DNA of 64,000 nucleotides, from positions 1,558,143 to 1,622,142 of the forward strand of contig NW_004454283.1 of assembly GCF_000283155.1 (NCBI RefSeq), in the 5' to 3' direction. This stretch comes from Ceratotherium simum simum. Lineage: Eukaryota; Chordata; Mammalia; Perissodactyla; Rhinocerotidae. A program made the position numbers and the translations under genes. The notes beneath the pieces were generated by a model. That model saw only the letters and a program-made list of their open reading frames with translations. It did no database searches and had not been told where the DNA came from. Positions 10,511 through 21,680 of this stretch are shown piece by piece. The number at the start of each line of letters is the position of its first letter. The stretch's first letter is position 1.

Positions 10511-10849
10511 CCAGAGAGCGCACAGAATTTGCCTCCAACTTGCAGGGATTTCAAGGAAGGGAATGGAAGGAGAAAGGCGGAAGACTGAGCATGTACCCAA
10601 AAGAGAACCCCCCTGGAGCTTGGAGCTACAGCTGCGGGAGGGACAGGGTACAGCCACTGCCGTGCAGCAGCACGGCTGGTGGGAGCTGGGGACAGACGCC
10701 CCGACTTCTTTCCCCTTCCACATCGCTCCGTGCTCCAGCCGCTGCCTCCCATTGGCCACACCCAACAAGGAGGAGCCTGAACACGGGCCCTAAGAGTGAC
10801 CAAAGACAGAGAAGGGTGGACAGGGGCCAGAGGGCCAATGGGGACCATC
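10511..10849. other. No gene seen; unassigned
   Basis: Unique-looking sequence with overlapping chance frames on both strands and no repeat that I recognise. Confidence 0.5.
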
Positions 10850-11078
10850 CTACCGGGTTCATATCCTGGCTCCACTACTCACTAGCTCTGTGAGATTGCG
10901 CAAGTTTCTTAGCCTCTCTGTGCCCCAGTATCCTCACCTGGAAAGTGAGGATCGCAACAGTGCCTATCTCAAAGAAGCATGTTAAATATTAGTGAGCTGG
11001 GACGAGTAGCGCACTCAGAACAGCACCTAGACATAATACGGGCCCTGTAAAGGTAGCATTTATTATTCTGGAAGGGCC
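10850..11078 (-). repeat. MIR SINE, antisense, nearly complete
   Basis: 'CCGGGTTCATATCCTGGCTC', 'CTCACTAGCTCTGTGAGATT', 'CTTAGCCTCTCTGTGCCCCA', 'GAGGATCGCAACAGTGCCTA' and 'CAGAACAGCACCTAGACATA' follow MIR in reverse, ending at the A-rich 3' end. Confidence 0.92.
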
Positions 11079-11244
11079 AAAACCAGCATGAAAAGAGGCT
11101 GTGGCAGCTTGGGCCCGGTGGTTCAACATCACGGCCAGCCCCCCGCTGGGCCCCGCAGCCCCTCTTCCACTTGAGGACGCCGGCATGTAACAGACCATGT
11201 CTGTGAAGGGAAGAGCTTGAGGGCTTTTTTGCTAAGCAGCCTGA

Positions 11245-11333
11245 AAGATAGGCAGCCTAGATTCTGGTCCTGGCCTTAAGTGGGTCACCGCCACTCTCGG
11301 GGCCTCAGTTTCCTGCTCTGTGCAATGGTAGAG
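11245..11333 (-). repeat. MIR fragment, antisense
   Basis: 'CTAGATTCTGGTCCTGGCCT' followed by 'GGGGCCTCAGTTTCCTGCTC' and 'TGTGCAATGGTA' is the middle of MIR in reverse. Confidence 0.6.
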
Positions 11334-11727
11334 TGCACAGGGACAGCACCGAGATGTGGCTCTGTCCTCCCTCTTCCGAGCAGCCACCTCCCTTCTCATT
11401 TCCAGGAAGCCTGTGTCTGGTCTCCAAGGCAACGGGGCATCTGAACCACAGGAGCGTGCTGGGGACCACGTGGGATCAACACCCTGTTCTGGCAATGCTG
11501 GAGCCGGCCTTCCTGCCTCCACCGCGTTCCCTCCCTCCAGCATGGCAGAGGGACTCCCGGCCTGCTCACTCGCCTTCCCTGCCACGGACCGCACGGCCTC
11601 TGCCCTGCTTCCCCCATCAGGGTGGTCGCAGCTGTCTGGGACCCAGGGTCAGAGATGGACACTGTCTCTGTTCAGCACTCACCTGCCCGGATGGAGCCTC
11701 AGACCGCCAAGTCCTGGGAGAGAGGTC
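11334..11727. other. No gene seen; unassigned GC-rich DNA
   Basis: Open frames of 120-193 codons overlap on both strands here (11232-11937). The amino-acid patterns differ completely between frames, none shows a domain, and repeat ends intrude at both sides. I read them as chance. Confidence 0.5.
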
Positions 11728-11815
11728 CACTGCTATCTGCAGATGAGGAAACTGAGCACAAAGAACCTTGGCCAGGGTCCCTCAGCTTCTTACTGCCTTC
11801 CAACTCCAAGTTCCT
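11728..11815 (+). repeat. MIR fragment, sense
   Basis: 'CTGCAGATGAGGAAACTGAG' then 'CCTTGGCCAGGGTCCCTCAG' and 'TTCCAACTCCAAGTTCCTGC' are the MIR 3' half. Confidence 0.65.
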
Positions 11816-12824
11816 GCTCCTTCCTCTTCACCAGGTGCCGGCAGTGGACCAGGGGAGAGCAGAGGAGGGACAGCGGTCTGAGGTCAGAGGGAGGTTTTCA
11901 GACCTGTAGATCCCAGAGGCGAAGCAGTGCCGGGTGAAGAAACAGTATAACGAAGACCTGGAAAAATCCTGGCACTCGTGCCACCGTGTCCCTCCCGGGC
12001 CCACAGCAGACACTGCTTATCAATGAGAACATGCTTTCCTGTTGAGCCAGGCTCAGCCTCAGAGTCCTTCTCAACCCGGCACTCCAGGCAGCCCCTTCCT
12101 ATTGGTTGGAGTGCGTGCTCAAGGTGAAACCATGTGCCTCTTGGATCATCATCTGAAGGACGGTGAAGAGGGAGGTGGGAGGACGTGGAGGTCTTAGAGG
12201 ACGTCTCAGGACCTGAGCGGATGATGCACCGGGGACCAGGGATGCTGGCAGGGGCAGACCATGGCAGGCTGGGACACGCCCCAGCCAGCTCGCCTCTCAA
12301 GGAAGGACTTGCTGCCCAGCTGTAGGGGTACAACCTGCAGACACCCTCCACTGTCACTCCTTCAGGGTCCACCTCAGCCGCAGAGCGCCTGTGTGAGGTC
12401 ACACTCTCCCCAGGGCAGCCCCATCCTACAACCCGGAGAGGAAGGACCAGAAAGGCCCAGTCACTTTGGCTGGACACGGGACAGCTCTGATCCGCGGTGT
12501 CAGTCCAGAGCACCTTGCAGGAGTGACCGAGGTTTTGCAGGGTCTGCACTGCGGTTCAACATCTCCCTCTGCCCAATTCCTCCCCCTTCCTTTTATAGAT
12601 GCCGACCCCTAATACGCACTAAAACTGTCTAGCATCTGCTTCCCGAGAACCCAGTCTGGAGGAGCCGAGGGGCCGGGAGCCCAGGTCCTGAGGTTCCAGG
12701 CCGTGGAGATGAGCTGGTGGCCTGGGAGAACCTGTGATGGGGCGAGAGGAGGGGGTGGAAGTGGGTGCTGTGACCTTCCAAAAAGGAGAGGTGCGGAGGG
12801 AAAAGGAAGGACCCCGGCAGCCAG
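11816..12824. other. No gene seen; about 1 kb of unassigned GC-rich DNA
   Basis: The longest open frame is 221 codons on the minus strand (11884-12549). Its translation has no recognisable domain, and a plus-strand frame of 123 codons overlaps it. Splice-like dinucleotides occur but no consistent exon can be drawn. No repeat is recognised. Confidence 0.45.
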
Positions 12825-12985
12825 ACCTGCCTGAGCCTGGCTCAGCCAGTCCTTGGCCACCCGGCCCTAGGCAAGCTGCTTCACTCAGCTGAGCCTCGGT
12901 GTTCCCATCCGTGAAATGGTACACTGAAGGGATCAAAGGAGATGAGGGAGGAGAAAAGTGTTTTGTAAACGCCACATACTCTATC
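12825..12985 (-). repeat. MIR SINE, antisense
   Basis: 'TGGCCACCCGGCCCTAGGCA', 'TGAGCCTCGGTGTTCCCATC' and 'CGTGAAATGGTACACTGAAG' followed by a decayed 3' part with GTGTTTTGTAAACGCC match MIR in reverse. Confidence 0.7.
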
Positions 12986-13097
12986 CGGGTGATGGCCGGG
13001 TCTTCTCTCTGCCACAGGGACCGGCAGGGAGCAATGCACGGTGACCCGAGGCATGTCACCTCTCTGCTCCTGTAAGTGAGCATAAGTGAGGCCATCC

Positions 13098-13532
13098 TGT
13101 TACACTAAATGGGCCCAGCCCCTCCTCCGTGTGACTACTCGCTGCTCTGTACGTACTCTAAAAAATTCACATGCTCTCCTGATTTATGGCCTCCGCTTAT
13201 GTATGTACTCCCAATAGCTTGATAAATTAAAAACTTTGTTCTATGAGTTTCTCTCCAGGAACAGGCTGACCACAGGTGGGAAACACACCTACAAGGTATC
13301 CATCACAGCTGACAGAAGAATGGAACAATGCGATGCCTGGAGCCCGTCACGCCTGGAGACCAACCTCCCTGGACTCCCTCCTTACTGCCCATTTTCCCCA
13401 TATAACTGCCTCAAGATTCTGTGATCTTTGAACATGGGTCTTTGAGACATTAGTCACCTGTCTTCCGATTTGCCGGCTAATCTAATTAAACTTCATTTCT
13501 CGATCTCTAACTCGTTGTGATTAATTGGCTCA
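13098..13532 (+). mobile_element. Possible solo LTR, retroviral class I-like, tentative
   Basis: A TG..CA interval can be drawn from TGTTACACTAAATGGGCCC to ATTAATTGGCTCA. The right part has LTR-like architecture: 'CCCATTTTCCCCATATAACT' (TATA-like), 'GTCTTTGAGACATTAGTCAC', 'TAATCTAATTAAACTTCATT' (near polyadenylation signal) and a T-rich U5-like end. I found no clear target duplication. The boundaries and family are uncertain. Confidence 0.35.
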
Positions 13533-13587
13533 GATCACGGCGAGCAGAGCGAGCCCATTGCTTGGTATCACTCCAGCCTTGTAGCCC

Positions 13588-13880
13588 CCGACAGCCCCCA
13601 AGCTGTTCTGTCAGCAGGTGTGCATCACATGCACTGTGCCAGGCTCCAGGGATTTCCAAGGTCCCTGCCCCAGGGGGCTTACACTCCAGGAGGAAAGTAA
13701 GGAAACACAAAATAAATAGCTGGGATAATTCAGGCCACAGCAAGTGCTGGGAAGAAAATAAACCAGGACAAGGGTTCAGGAATGACTGGGGTGGGGAGCC
13801 CCGTTTGACAGGGGGTCAGGCAAGGCCTTTCTGCCATAATGGCCTTTGACCTGACACCTGAGTGACACGAGAGAGTGATG
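13588..13880 (-). mobile_element. L2 LINE fragment, antisense
   Basis: Reads as the reverse complement of the L2 3' end: 'ATGCACTGTGCCAGGCTCCA', 'CCTGCCCCAGGGGGCTTACA', 'CTCCAGGAGGAAAGTAAGGA', 'AAATAAACCAGGACAAGGGT' and 'GTCAGGCAAGGCCTTTCTG'. Confidence 0.8.
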
Positions 13881-13984
13881 TGGACATCAGGGGAAACTGA
13901 GGCTGGTGACCATCACTCCCCCAGCCAACAACTCCTGAGGCCCTGAGCATTCCAGGGCCTGTGCTGCAAACTGAAAATGGGATA

Positions 13985-14240
13985 TTGAAGGAGCCACAGT
14001 CCCACAGGAACTCTCCAGCCAGTGGGGCATTAGACAAGCAAACAGATTATTGTAAGTCGTAGGAGTGCTGCCGTCACAGGGAGCAACTCAGTAAGAGGCC
14101 CGAGGGGCCAGCGGGATCCCAAGGGAGGAAGCACCTCCCTCAGCTCCAGGGCAGGGGAGGGGGTGATCAGGGACGGCTTCCTGGAGGAGGTGAGGCAGTG
14201 TGCTCTGGAGAACAGAGGAAAGGGCACTTGTAAGAACCTG
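13985..14240 (-). mobile_element. L2 LINE fragment, antisense, decayed
   Basis: 'GGGGCATTAGACAAGCAAAC', 'GTAGGAGTGCTGCCGTCACA', 'GATCAGGGACGGCTTCCTGG' and 'AGGAGGTGAGGCAGTG' parallel the antisense L2 order seen at 13588, so this is a second partial copy or a duplication of the same segment. Confidence 0.55.
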
Positions 14241-14308
14241 GAGACGACACCTGTGATAACAAAACCCTTGGGGCCTTGTACCCCACAGGGACTAACTCGT
14301 CAACCTTT

Positions 14309-14708
14309 TGCTGTGGACTGAACTGTGGTCTCTAAAGCCCATATGTTGAAGCCCTAACTCCCCAGCGTGACTGTATTTGGGCACTGGGCCTGTAAGGAGG
14401 TAATTAAGGTTAAGTGAGGTCATAAGGGTGGGGCCCTGATCCTCCTCTGCCGTCCTTACTGGGGGAGACACCAGAGAGCTCACATCCTCTCTCTCCCTCT
14501 CCCTCCTCACCACTCACCAAGGAAAGGCCATGTGAGCCCCCAGCAGGACGGCAGCCATCTGCAAGCCAGGAAGAGAGCCTGTCCAGGAAGCAGCGCTGCT
14601 GCAGCCTCATCTCAGGCGCCAGCCTGCAGAACCGGGAGAAGCAGACATCTGCTGTCCCAGCCACCCGCCTATAGTACTTTGTTGTGGCCGCCCGAGCTAA
14701 CCAAGACG
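14309..14708 (+). mobile_element. MLT1-type LTR (ERVL-MaLR), sense
   Basis: LTR of an extinct mammalian apparent LTR-retrotransposon. 'GCCCATATGTTGAAGCCCTA', 'GACTGTATTTGGGCACTGGG', 'AGGTCATAAGGGTGGGG', 'GGGGGAGACACCAGAGAGCT', 'GCAGCCATCTGCAAGCCAGG' and the end 'CCCGAGCTAACCAAGACGCC' match in order. The copy is essentially complete. Confidence 0.85.
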
Positions 14709-14734
14709 CCCACACACCACCACCCAGAAACAAC

Positions 14735-14850
14735 TAATTGCATCGCCATTTTACAGATGGAGAAACTAAGGCCCAGAGACCCCAAGCATCTCACCTGTGG
14801 TGCCACTGCTGTAAGTGCAGTCAGGACTAGGGCCCCCGCCACGATGTAAT
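14735..14850 (+). repeat. MIR fragment, sense
   Basis: 'CGCCATTTTACAGATGGAGA', 'AAACTAAGGCCCAGAGACCC' and 'AAGCATCTCACCTGTGGTGC' are the MIR central region. Confidence 0.75.
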
Positions 14851-15439
14851 TCCTGCTCGGCCCTGTGGGCCTGCGCGGGTTTATGCCTACCCACCTCCTT
14901 TGCTTCCTTCTAGTCCTGGCCCTGGCACTAGCCTTTTCCTGAGGGACAGGGGGCACCACGGGAGGAGCGCCAGGGCCATATTTGAGTTTCAGAACACCAC
15001 TCAGGTGGCTGGAAGGCAGGGGGTTGATTCTTCCGGAAAGGGCTCGAGGCTTTCCAGCTTGTCTGAGCAAACCTGGGACCAAAACCCAGGCGTCCCACTT
15101 CTCTCTGGGACCTGTGACTGTCCCCTCCCAAGGAGGGGGAGTTAGAAGGCCAGCCCTGGGGCACCTGCCACATGGAAGATGGATTGCTCATCTCCCGCAG
15201 CTTTGGAATTCTCAGCCCCCGCCCCTACCTCCTGCTGCACCCCCTCATGGGCCCCTGCCTCTCCCCAGCCCCCGTCCAGCTCCGACCTGACAGCCAGCCT
15301 TAAAGCTCCTGAACTAGATGCATACCTCTGCGGGATGTTCGGTTAGGAAACATCTGAGCCTCAGAGGGCAGATTCTCAAGGGGACCTCGGCACCCCAGCC
15401 GCCCTCCTAGCCTACTCAGAGAGGAGCATCAGAATGACA
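14851..15439. other. No gene seen; unassigned
   Basis: GC-rich, with chance frames on both strands (for example 14900-15290) and no repeat I can name. Confidence 0.5.
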
Positions 15440-15595
15440 CTGACGTCCACTGATGGACGAACGAGTAAACAAAATGTGGCCTATCCATACAGTGGAATAT
15501 TATCCAGCCTTAAAAAGGGAGGATGTCTGACACCTGGGTCCAACGTGGGTGGACCCTGAGGGCATTATGCCCATAAGAGCCAGTCACAAAGGGAG
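15440..15595 (+). mobile_element. L1 3'-end fragment, sense
   Basis: 'ACTGATGGACGAACGAGTAA', 'CAGTGGAATATTATCCAGCC', 'TTAAAAAGGGAGGATGTCTG' and 'GAGCCAGTCACAAAGGGA' match the L1M ORF2 end that reads 'GGAATATTATTCAGCCTTAAA'. Both sides are truncated. Confidence 0.85.
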
Positions 15596-16094
15596 TCCGT
15601 CCAGAACCCATACTTTCCGCTGCTCTGTGGTGCTCCCTGGGCTGGCAGTTTCCAGTCGTGGAAGGGCCTGGAAGCCAGGCCCCAGGGCACAGGCTGGCCA
15701 TGTAGTCTAGCGTCCCCTCAGAGACAAAGCCCACAAAGGGGCCTGACAAGCTGAGTGAACCTCGCCTCCGCCGGGTGGGGGGCAGGGGAGCTAGCAGAAT
15801 GCAGGCACCTTGTCGTGGAGTGGACAGCTGGCTCTCCCTTCTCTGGGGAGACCCCCAACTTCTCCATCCATGCATCTTCACTGCCTCCCTGGCCATAGCA
15901 GATTGGTCCAGAGTGGAAACCCGACCCATACTGGACCCATCAGAGTCCTTCACACTGCAGCTGGGGTGGCCGTTCACTCACTTCTGAGGGTGGGAGTTCA
16001 TGCCAGCAGGAGACTTTGGGACCTGCATGAGCAGACACTGAAGATAACATCAGAGACAAGCAAAGGCAAGAAGAAAATTGTGTATTATTGGGGT
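15596..16094. other. No gene seen; unassigned
   Basis: GC-rich unique DNA. A 155-codon minus frame (15510-15977) runs through the L1 fragment and is not a gene. Confidence 0.5.
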
Positions 16095-16530
16095 TACATT
16101 GCAGACAAATTGAAACCCCAAATAACAATAGCTTAAAAGAGATGGGATTAATTTCTCTCCCAGGCTGGGTGGCATCGGGGACCCAGGCTCCCTTCCCCGA
16201 TGCTCCACGCTTCACGTGGCTTCTGCCTCCTGATATAGCTTCCAGCCACTACATTCCCATTCTGGCCACCTGAAGGAGGGGAGAGAAGGAAGAGCACATC
16301 TCTCTGCTTTGAAGAGACTCCCCAGAAGCTGCACACACCACTGTAGCTTCCATCCCATCGCCCACGCCCCTTACACCCCAGACCTAGGCCCCGTCCACAC
16401 TTAGCCACAAGGGAAGCTGGGAAATGGAGTGTTTATTCTGAGAGCCAGTGTCCAGCCAACACTCGCTAGAGCTATGATTGAGCAAGAAGGTGAGGACAGA
16501 TATTTGGGGACAAGCAACAGTCTCCACTGC
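16095..16530 (-). repeat. Old LTR-like mammal-wide repeat (type A)
   Basis: A clearer copy of the family at 7925: 'ACAATAGCTTAAAAGAGATG', 'GGCATCGGGGACCCAGGCTC', 'GAAGAGACTCCCCAGAAGCT', 'AGCCACAAGGGAAGCTGGGA', then AATGGAGTGTTTATTC and 'GGGGACAAGCAACAGTCTCC'. The minus orientation is inferred from the copy at 42285. Confidence 0.6.
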
Positions 16531-16574
16531 AAAACAGCACTGAAGATGTTGTGTCACCCTCCCTGGTGTCAGGC

Positions 16575-16690
16575 TGTCTCCTCCGCTAGACTGTAAGCAG
16601 CTTGAAGTCTTCTCATTGGGTCCCACAGCACCCAACACAAAGCCGGGCACACAGCAGGCGCTCACGCATATTTGTGGAATGAAAGGATGA
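16575..16690 (+). mobile_element. L2 LINE 3' terminus, sense
   Basis: 'GCTAGACTGTAAGCAGCTTG', 'CCCACAGCACCCAACACAAA', 'GCCGGGCACACAGCAGGCGC' then TCACGCATATTTGTGGAATG match the last 110 bases of L2. Confidence 0.85.
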
Positions 16691-16694
16691 TGTT

Positions 16695-17270
16695 ACACTG
16701 GTTCTCCGTTACTACTGCTGCACAACGAGTCACACCCACACTTCGGGTCTGAAAACCACTTCTGGTTTGTTACACACATGGATTCTGCTGGTCCACAACT
16801 CTAGGAGGGGTTCTACTGGGCAGTTCTCACTTGGGGTCTTCGTGCAGGTGCAGACAGGCATGGGCTGGGGCCACAGTGGTCTGAGGGCTGGGCGGGACAT
16901 CCCAGGTGTTCTGCTCACATGGCTGACGGCTGGCGCCAGCTGTATGCTGGAGGCTCAGGTGGGCAGTGGGCCGGAGCACCCGCCCATGGCCTCGCCGGCC
17001 CGGCCGCCTCGAAGAGGCTGGACTCCTTCCGTGACAGCTCAGGGACCCCGGCGTGAGTGTTCCCACAAACAAGACGGCGGCCACCTGGCTGTCACGACTT
17101 GGCTCCAGAAGTCACAGCATGTCACTGTTGCCATCATCTGGGGGTTGAAGGAGTCACGAGATTGTCCAGACTCATTAGGAGGGAGCCAGGCTCCACCTCT
17201 CGAAGGGGCTATCAAAGTCACATTGCAGAGAAGCCTGTGGAAGAGAGGTAGTGTGAGGCCGTCTGGAAAG
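16695..17270. mobile_element. LTR-like mammal-wide repeat (type C, possibly MLT1-related)
   Basis: 'CGTTACTACTGCTGCACAAC', 'TGGTCCACAACTCTAGGAGG', 'CTCACATGGCTGACGGCTGG', 'GGCCTCGCCGGCCCGGCCGC', 'GTCACAGCATGTCACTGTTG' and 'CAGGCTCCACCTCTCGAAGG' follow a widespread TG..CA repeat. I recall its consensus as containing 'CTTAGTGGCTTAAAACAACA'. A second copy is at 54575. I am unsure of its family and orientation. Confidence 0.55.
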
Positions 17271-17507
17271 TACAGGCCGCACACAGTGCAAAACCCAATC
17301 TGACCTATTAACAGAAATGTGGAAGAAAAACTCAAAAATTCACTTGCGACTTGTGTCTCTGCCTCTTGTCTGTTTTAATTAAAATGTTGTGCCTGAGCTA
17401 CTGGCAGTCATGATTTAGTGTTTGATCACATCTCACAGGGGTATCTGAGTGGGGTTCAGGTGTCCGTGGGGGTGAGCAAGGAGCAGGTCCCCCACATTCA
17501 ATGGAGG

Positions 17508-17650
17508 GGGCTCATTCTTAACCCTGACTGCATGTTAGAACCCCACGAGGGGCTTTGGGAAAAGCCCAGGGCCCAGGCTGCACCCAGACCAATGCAATCA
17601 GAGCCTCTTGGGGGTGGACCCAGGCTTCCGTACTGTCGGAAGCTCATGTG
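17508..17650 (+). mobile_element. MER5A-like nonautonomous hAT element, truncated
   Basis: 'TTCTTAACCCTGACTGCATG', 'GGGGCTTTGGGAAAAGCCCA', 'CAGACCAATGCAATCAGAGC' and 'CTCTTGGGGGTGGACCCAGG' match MER5A, a short palindrome-ended element mobilised by Charlie transposases. The right terminus is missing. Confidence 0.8.
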
Positions 17651-18264
17651 ACTGAGAAGTCCAGGAGGTGGTGTTGGCAGTCTCCTGGTGGCCTCCCGCC
17701 CAGCTTCAGCTCCATCGCCTCAGGCCACACGCTTCTGTCCAACCTGCACCTCCGCATCCCAGGAGAGCCCATCTTCCTCCCCAAAGACACCAGCAAAACA
17801 AGGCTATTGGTGAAGCTGACTTTTACTGAAGGTTTGGGAGAGTGAGTAACAAGGAGCAACCACAGCACTGACCAGGGAGCGGCTCAGACTGAAACTGTCC
17901 AGCAGGGTTCCCAATGTGACACGGCCACTCCCGACCCCAGGGTCTCTCCACCTGGCTATTCCTCTTCTGCACCCGGGCCCGTCACCATAAGGATGGAGCC
18001 CCATCCTCCCAAGGGAGGAATTTCCTCTACGTCCTCTACTCCCTGCAGGACCCCCATTCTACCTCTCAGGCTACTGGAGTGAAGAAAAGAAATCCTCTTA
18101 TCTTGGTATTAAAAGATATTCAGCATTCCCCCACCCAGCCTTTTATTTCAACATCTTCCCATTTAGACTTACCCAGGACCATCGCTTCTGGACAGAATTA
18201 TTAATGTATATTCCTAAACAAAAGAACAATTTGGTTTACCTGCCTCCACCTCTAAATGCATATA
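17651..18264. other. No gene seen; unassigned
   Basis: Mixed-composition DNA with no exon-like signal. From about 18200 the composition becomes AT-rich, marking the transition into the LINE-1 block. Confidence 0.5.
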
Positions 18265-20475
18265 TTTCTGCAGTTTGAAAAGACTTCACCCCCAACTCGT
18301 GCTTCTGGTGGAGGTGGGCAAGATAAAACTAACTCTTCTGCTAAAGATAAACAGAAAAACTGAACAAAAGGACTTTTTAAATCTTTGTAAAGGCAAAAGA
18401 GAGCTAATAGGAGAGTGAAGAATCACCAGCCCAGGATCCAGGAGAAGAAAATAGCAAAGCCACCCAGTTGGGGCTCCTCCCCCTGGCTGGCATTTGCAAT
18501 TCCGTAAGAAGTGGCTGGAGGAAGAAGAGACTGAGGACCCCTGACAGCCTCATGGAGCCCAGGCCCACCGAGGTGGGGAGACCAGTCCCCACTCCTGTCT
18601 CCCAAGCACAGGTGGGGACCCTGAGGGCAGCATGCTCACAATAAAGGTGAACTACAATTTAGAGCAGCTCTCACAAGGCCTGAGGCACAGCTCTGAGGCT
18701 CCCCAGGCTCTGAGAGAGGAATGTAACTGTTCATGCCACCAGGCACCTGACAGAAGCCAGTACAAGTCTTCCCTACAGGAAGACAATGTCCTCCTAGGGA
18801 AGGAGAGGGAACTCAAATCGCTCTACACACAGTTGTCTGAATGCAGTGTCCAGAATGTCACTGTCATCTTATCATCGTTGTCATCATAACCAGGCTCATA
18901 CGGAGGCAGGACAACAACAGCAGAAACAACTGACAATAGAGACAGATCTGCAGACACACATATTGGAGTAATCACTCACAGACTTCAAAATAACTATGGT
19001 TGTTATGCTCAAGAACAAGATTCAGAATTTTGGCAGAAAACTGAAAACTATCTCTAAATAGGACCAAGAAAATTTGAAAAAGAATCACATAGATATTTTA
19101 AAACTGAAATACACACAGAATAATTGAAATTAAAAACTTACTGGATGAGTTTAACAAAAGAATAGAGCCAGAGTTCTCAAACCATGTGCCAAGGTGTCCC
19201 AAGGCACCTTGGGGAAACCACAGCAGTGCTGCAGGGTACCTGATATTTTGAAAGGAAACACAGCTACATATGTTGATGCCACACAAAGTACTGACTCAAA
19301 GTACTTCACAGTTTCAACGTTAGATGACTATGTTCCTGTCAAGGACATCATATCTTTGAAAAGCAGGGTTTTCAGAGATTGCGTTGATACAAAACAATTA
19401 TTGCAGGAAAATCAGTGTGAAACAAGAAATAAGGATGGCAATGTTCAATCCGATTCCAATGTTTGCAAAGCTGCGCAGTGCCGAAAAGATTGCTAAGTTG
19501 TTACGACATAAATACTTATTAAGTTGTTTGAACCTAACTACTTAATAAATAAAACTGTTAGGTATTTCTTTTGGCCTAGGAGCACCAAAAAAAAGGTTGT
19601 GAATCAAGAAAGTTGGGAACCTCTGGAGTATACACAAATGAAGAGATTTAGTAAATTAGAAGAAATGGTTAGAGGAAAACACCAGAATGAATCACAGAAG
19701 GACAAAAGAATAGAAAACATAGAAAAGAAGATAAAAGACAAAGAGAATATAATGAGAAGATCTAACATATGTTTAATTGGAGCACCAGAAAACAAAGATT
19801 AAGAGAATGGAACAGAAGAAATAAATGACAAAAGTATTCCAAAAATGATGAAAATCATGCAGTCACAAATTCAAGAAGCTCTACAAACCCCAAACAAACA
19901 TAGGAATTGCTGAGTACAAAAATAAAGAAAAAAATCTTAAAAGCAGCCAGAGGAAACTCTGATATTGCCTTCAAAGGAACAACAATTAGACTGACAGCTA
20001 ACTTTCCAACAGAGCGTACAAAAACCAGAAGACAGTGGAATGATACCTTGAAGCTACTGTAAGAAGATAACTGGCAACCCAGAAGTCTATCCCCAGAGAA
20101 AAGTCATTCAAGCATGAAGGTGAGGTAAAGATTTTTTTCAACCAAACAAAAATGGAAAGAAATCATCATCTATGCACCCACACTAAAATAAATATTATAG
20201 AGTGTTTGGACAGAAGGAAATCTTAGAGGGATGATCAGGCATGCAGAAGAGCAATGAAAATGGTAAATATGTCAGTAAATCTAAATGAACACTGACTGTA
20301 TAATACAACAACAATAATGTGTTTGTGAGGGTTTTAATAGGTAGAAAATTAAAACATGCAAAACAATGCCAAATAAGTCAGGAAGTAGGTAAATAGGTTG
20401 AAGTGCTCTAAGTCCTTGCATTGTCCAGGAAGAGAGTAAAAGTGCCAAATAAACTTTGATAAGTAAGAACGTGTG
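18265..20475 (+). mobile_element. L1/HAL1-type LINE with 5'UTR and ORF1 region, interrupted by a hAT element
   Basis: The 5' part carries 'AATCACCAGCCCAGGATCCA', 'AATTCCGTAAGAAGTGGCTG' and 'GAGACTGAGGACCCCTGACA', which I recognise as an L1/HAL1 5'UTR. The ORF1 region follows: coiled-coil-like Lys/Glu/Ile-rich text at 18960-19165, continued at 19627 and reaching 'CTAACATATGTTTAATTGG', 'TTAAAAGCAGCCAGAGG' and 'CATTCAAGCATGAAGGTGAG'. I see no clear ORF2, which suggests a half-L1 (HAL1). Stops and frameshifts are frequent. The ORF at 18632-18889 is 5'UTR noise. Confidence 0.7.
19169..19625. mobile_element. hAT-like DNA element inserted in the L1
   Basis: The left end CAGAGTTCTCAAACCATG and the right end, reading CAGAGGTTCCCAACTTTC on the opposite strand, form imperfect terminal inverted repeats of the CAG..TTCTCAA type seen in mammalian hAT elements. 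The flanks on both sides are L1 ORF1-region text. I could not confirm an 8-bp duplication. The interior (about 430 bp) matches nothing I know. A 100-codon frame at 19194-19496 shows no transposase motif. Confidence 0.55.
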
Positions 20476-21680
20476 CTGTAGGACACTGACTTCCAGCACA
20501 AGGGCGTGAGGTGCTCCACTGACCTGCTTTCCAGTAAACCTGCTGAAAATTGTAAAAACAAAAGGAAACAATTTAAAGGCTCTGGAAATGGTCATGAAGG
20601 CAAACAGCAAATGAAGAAGCATTTATTCAAGGAAATCTATGAAACTTTGGTAAGAAAGGCAAGAGCATGTGGTATTTGGCTCCCTCCCCCATCCCACTCA
20701 GCGAGTCAGACACTCCACTCCAGGCTTGTGCAGCCAGGCACACAGGGCTTCCTCTCCCCAGCTCCCATCCAGAGGGCCTTCTCACCAGGAGAAGCTGAAC
20801 TTCAACAATTCCCATTCTGTCCCCAGCTACCTGTTATTGAGACTAAGTCCCAAGTGACTGTGGTCAAGAGGTAGCGTTCCCTTCTTCCAGCCAGCCCCTA
20901 AAAAAAATAAACAGGAAAATAACAATAACAAGCCCTGGAGTATCCAATGCCCATAGTTCTACAATATGTTATCTAAAACATCCAATTTCCAACAAAAAAT
21001 TATGAGACATGCAAAGAAATAGGAAAGTATGACCCATACACAAGTACGAAAAGCAGGCAACATAAATTGCCTGTGAGAGTGACCAGATGTCAGATTTAGC
21101 AGAAAAAGACTTCAAACTAGCCATTATAAATATGTTCACAGAACTGAAGGCAGCATAACTAAAGAACTAAATGAAGGTATTGTGGCAATGCTGCATCTAA
21201 GAAAGAATATCAGTAAAAAGATAGAAAGCAGAAAAGAGAACCAAATGGAAATTCTGGAGATGAAAAGTACAATAACTGAAATTTAAAACTCACTAGAGGA
21301 CTCAATAGTAGATTGGAACTAGCAGAAGAAAAAATTAGCAAACTTGAAGATACATCAATAGAGATCATGTAAAGCTGAGGAGCACATACAAAAAGGAATG
21401 AAGAAAAATGAACAGAGCCTCAAAGAAATGTGGAACACCATCAATCAGATCACTATAAACACAATGGTAGGACTGGAAGGAGAAGGGAGAAAGGGGCACA
21501 AAAAATATTTGAAAAATAATGACAGAAACTTCCCACATCTATTGAAAAACAATAACCTACACATCCAGGAAACTCAATGAACTACAAGTAGGATAACTGC
21601 AAAGAGATCCACAAAAAGATACATCATAGTAAAAATGCCGAAAGTCAGAGACAAGGAGAAAATCTTGAAAGCAGCAAGAG

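Noticed and set aside
10236..10893. 185- and 164-codon plus frames
   Set aside because: They lie within the L2 3' end, which is non-coding and decayed.
11884..12549. 221-codon minus-strand frame
   Set aside because: GC-rich, no domain, overlapped by a plus-strand frame, no exon boundaries that make sense.
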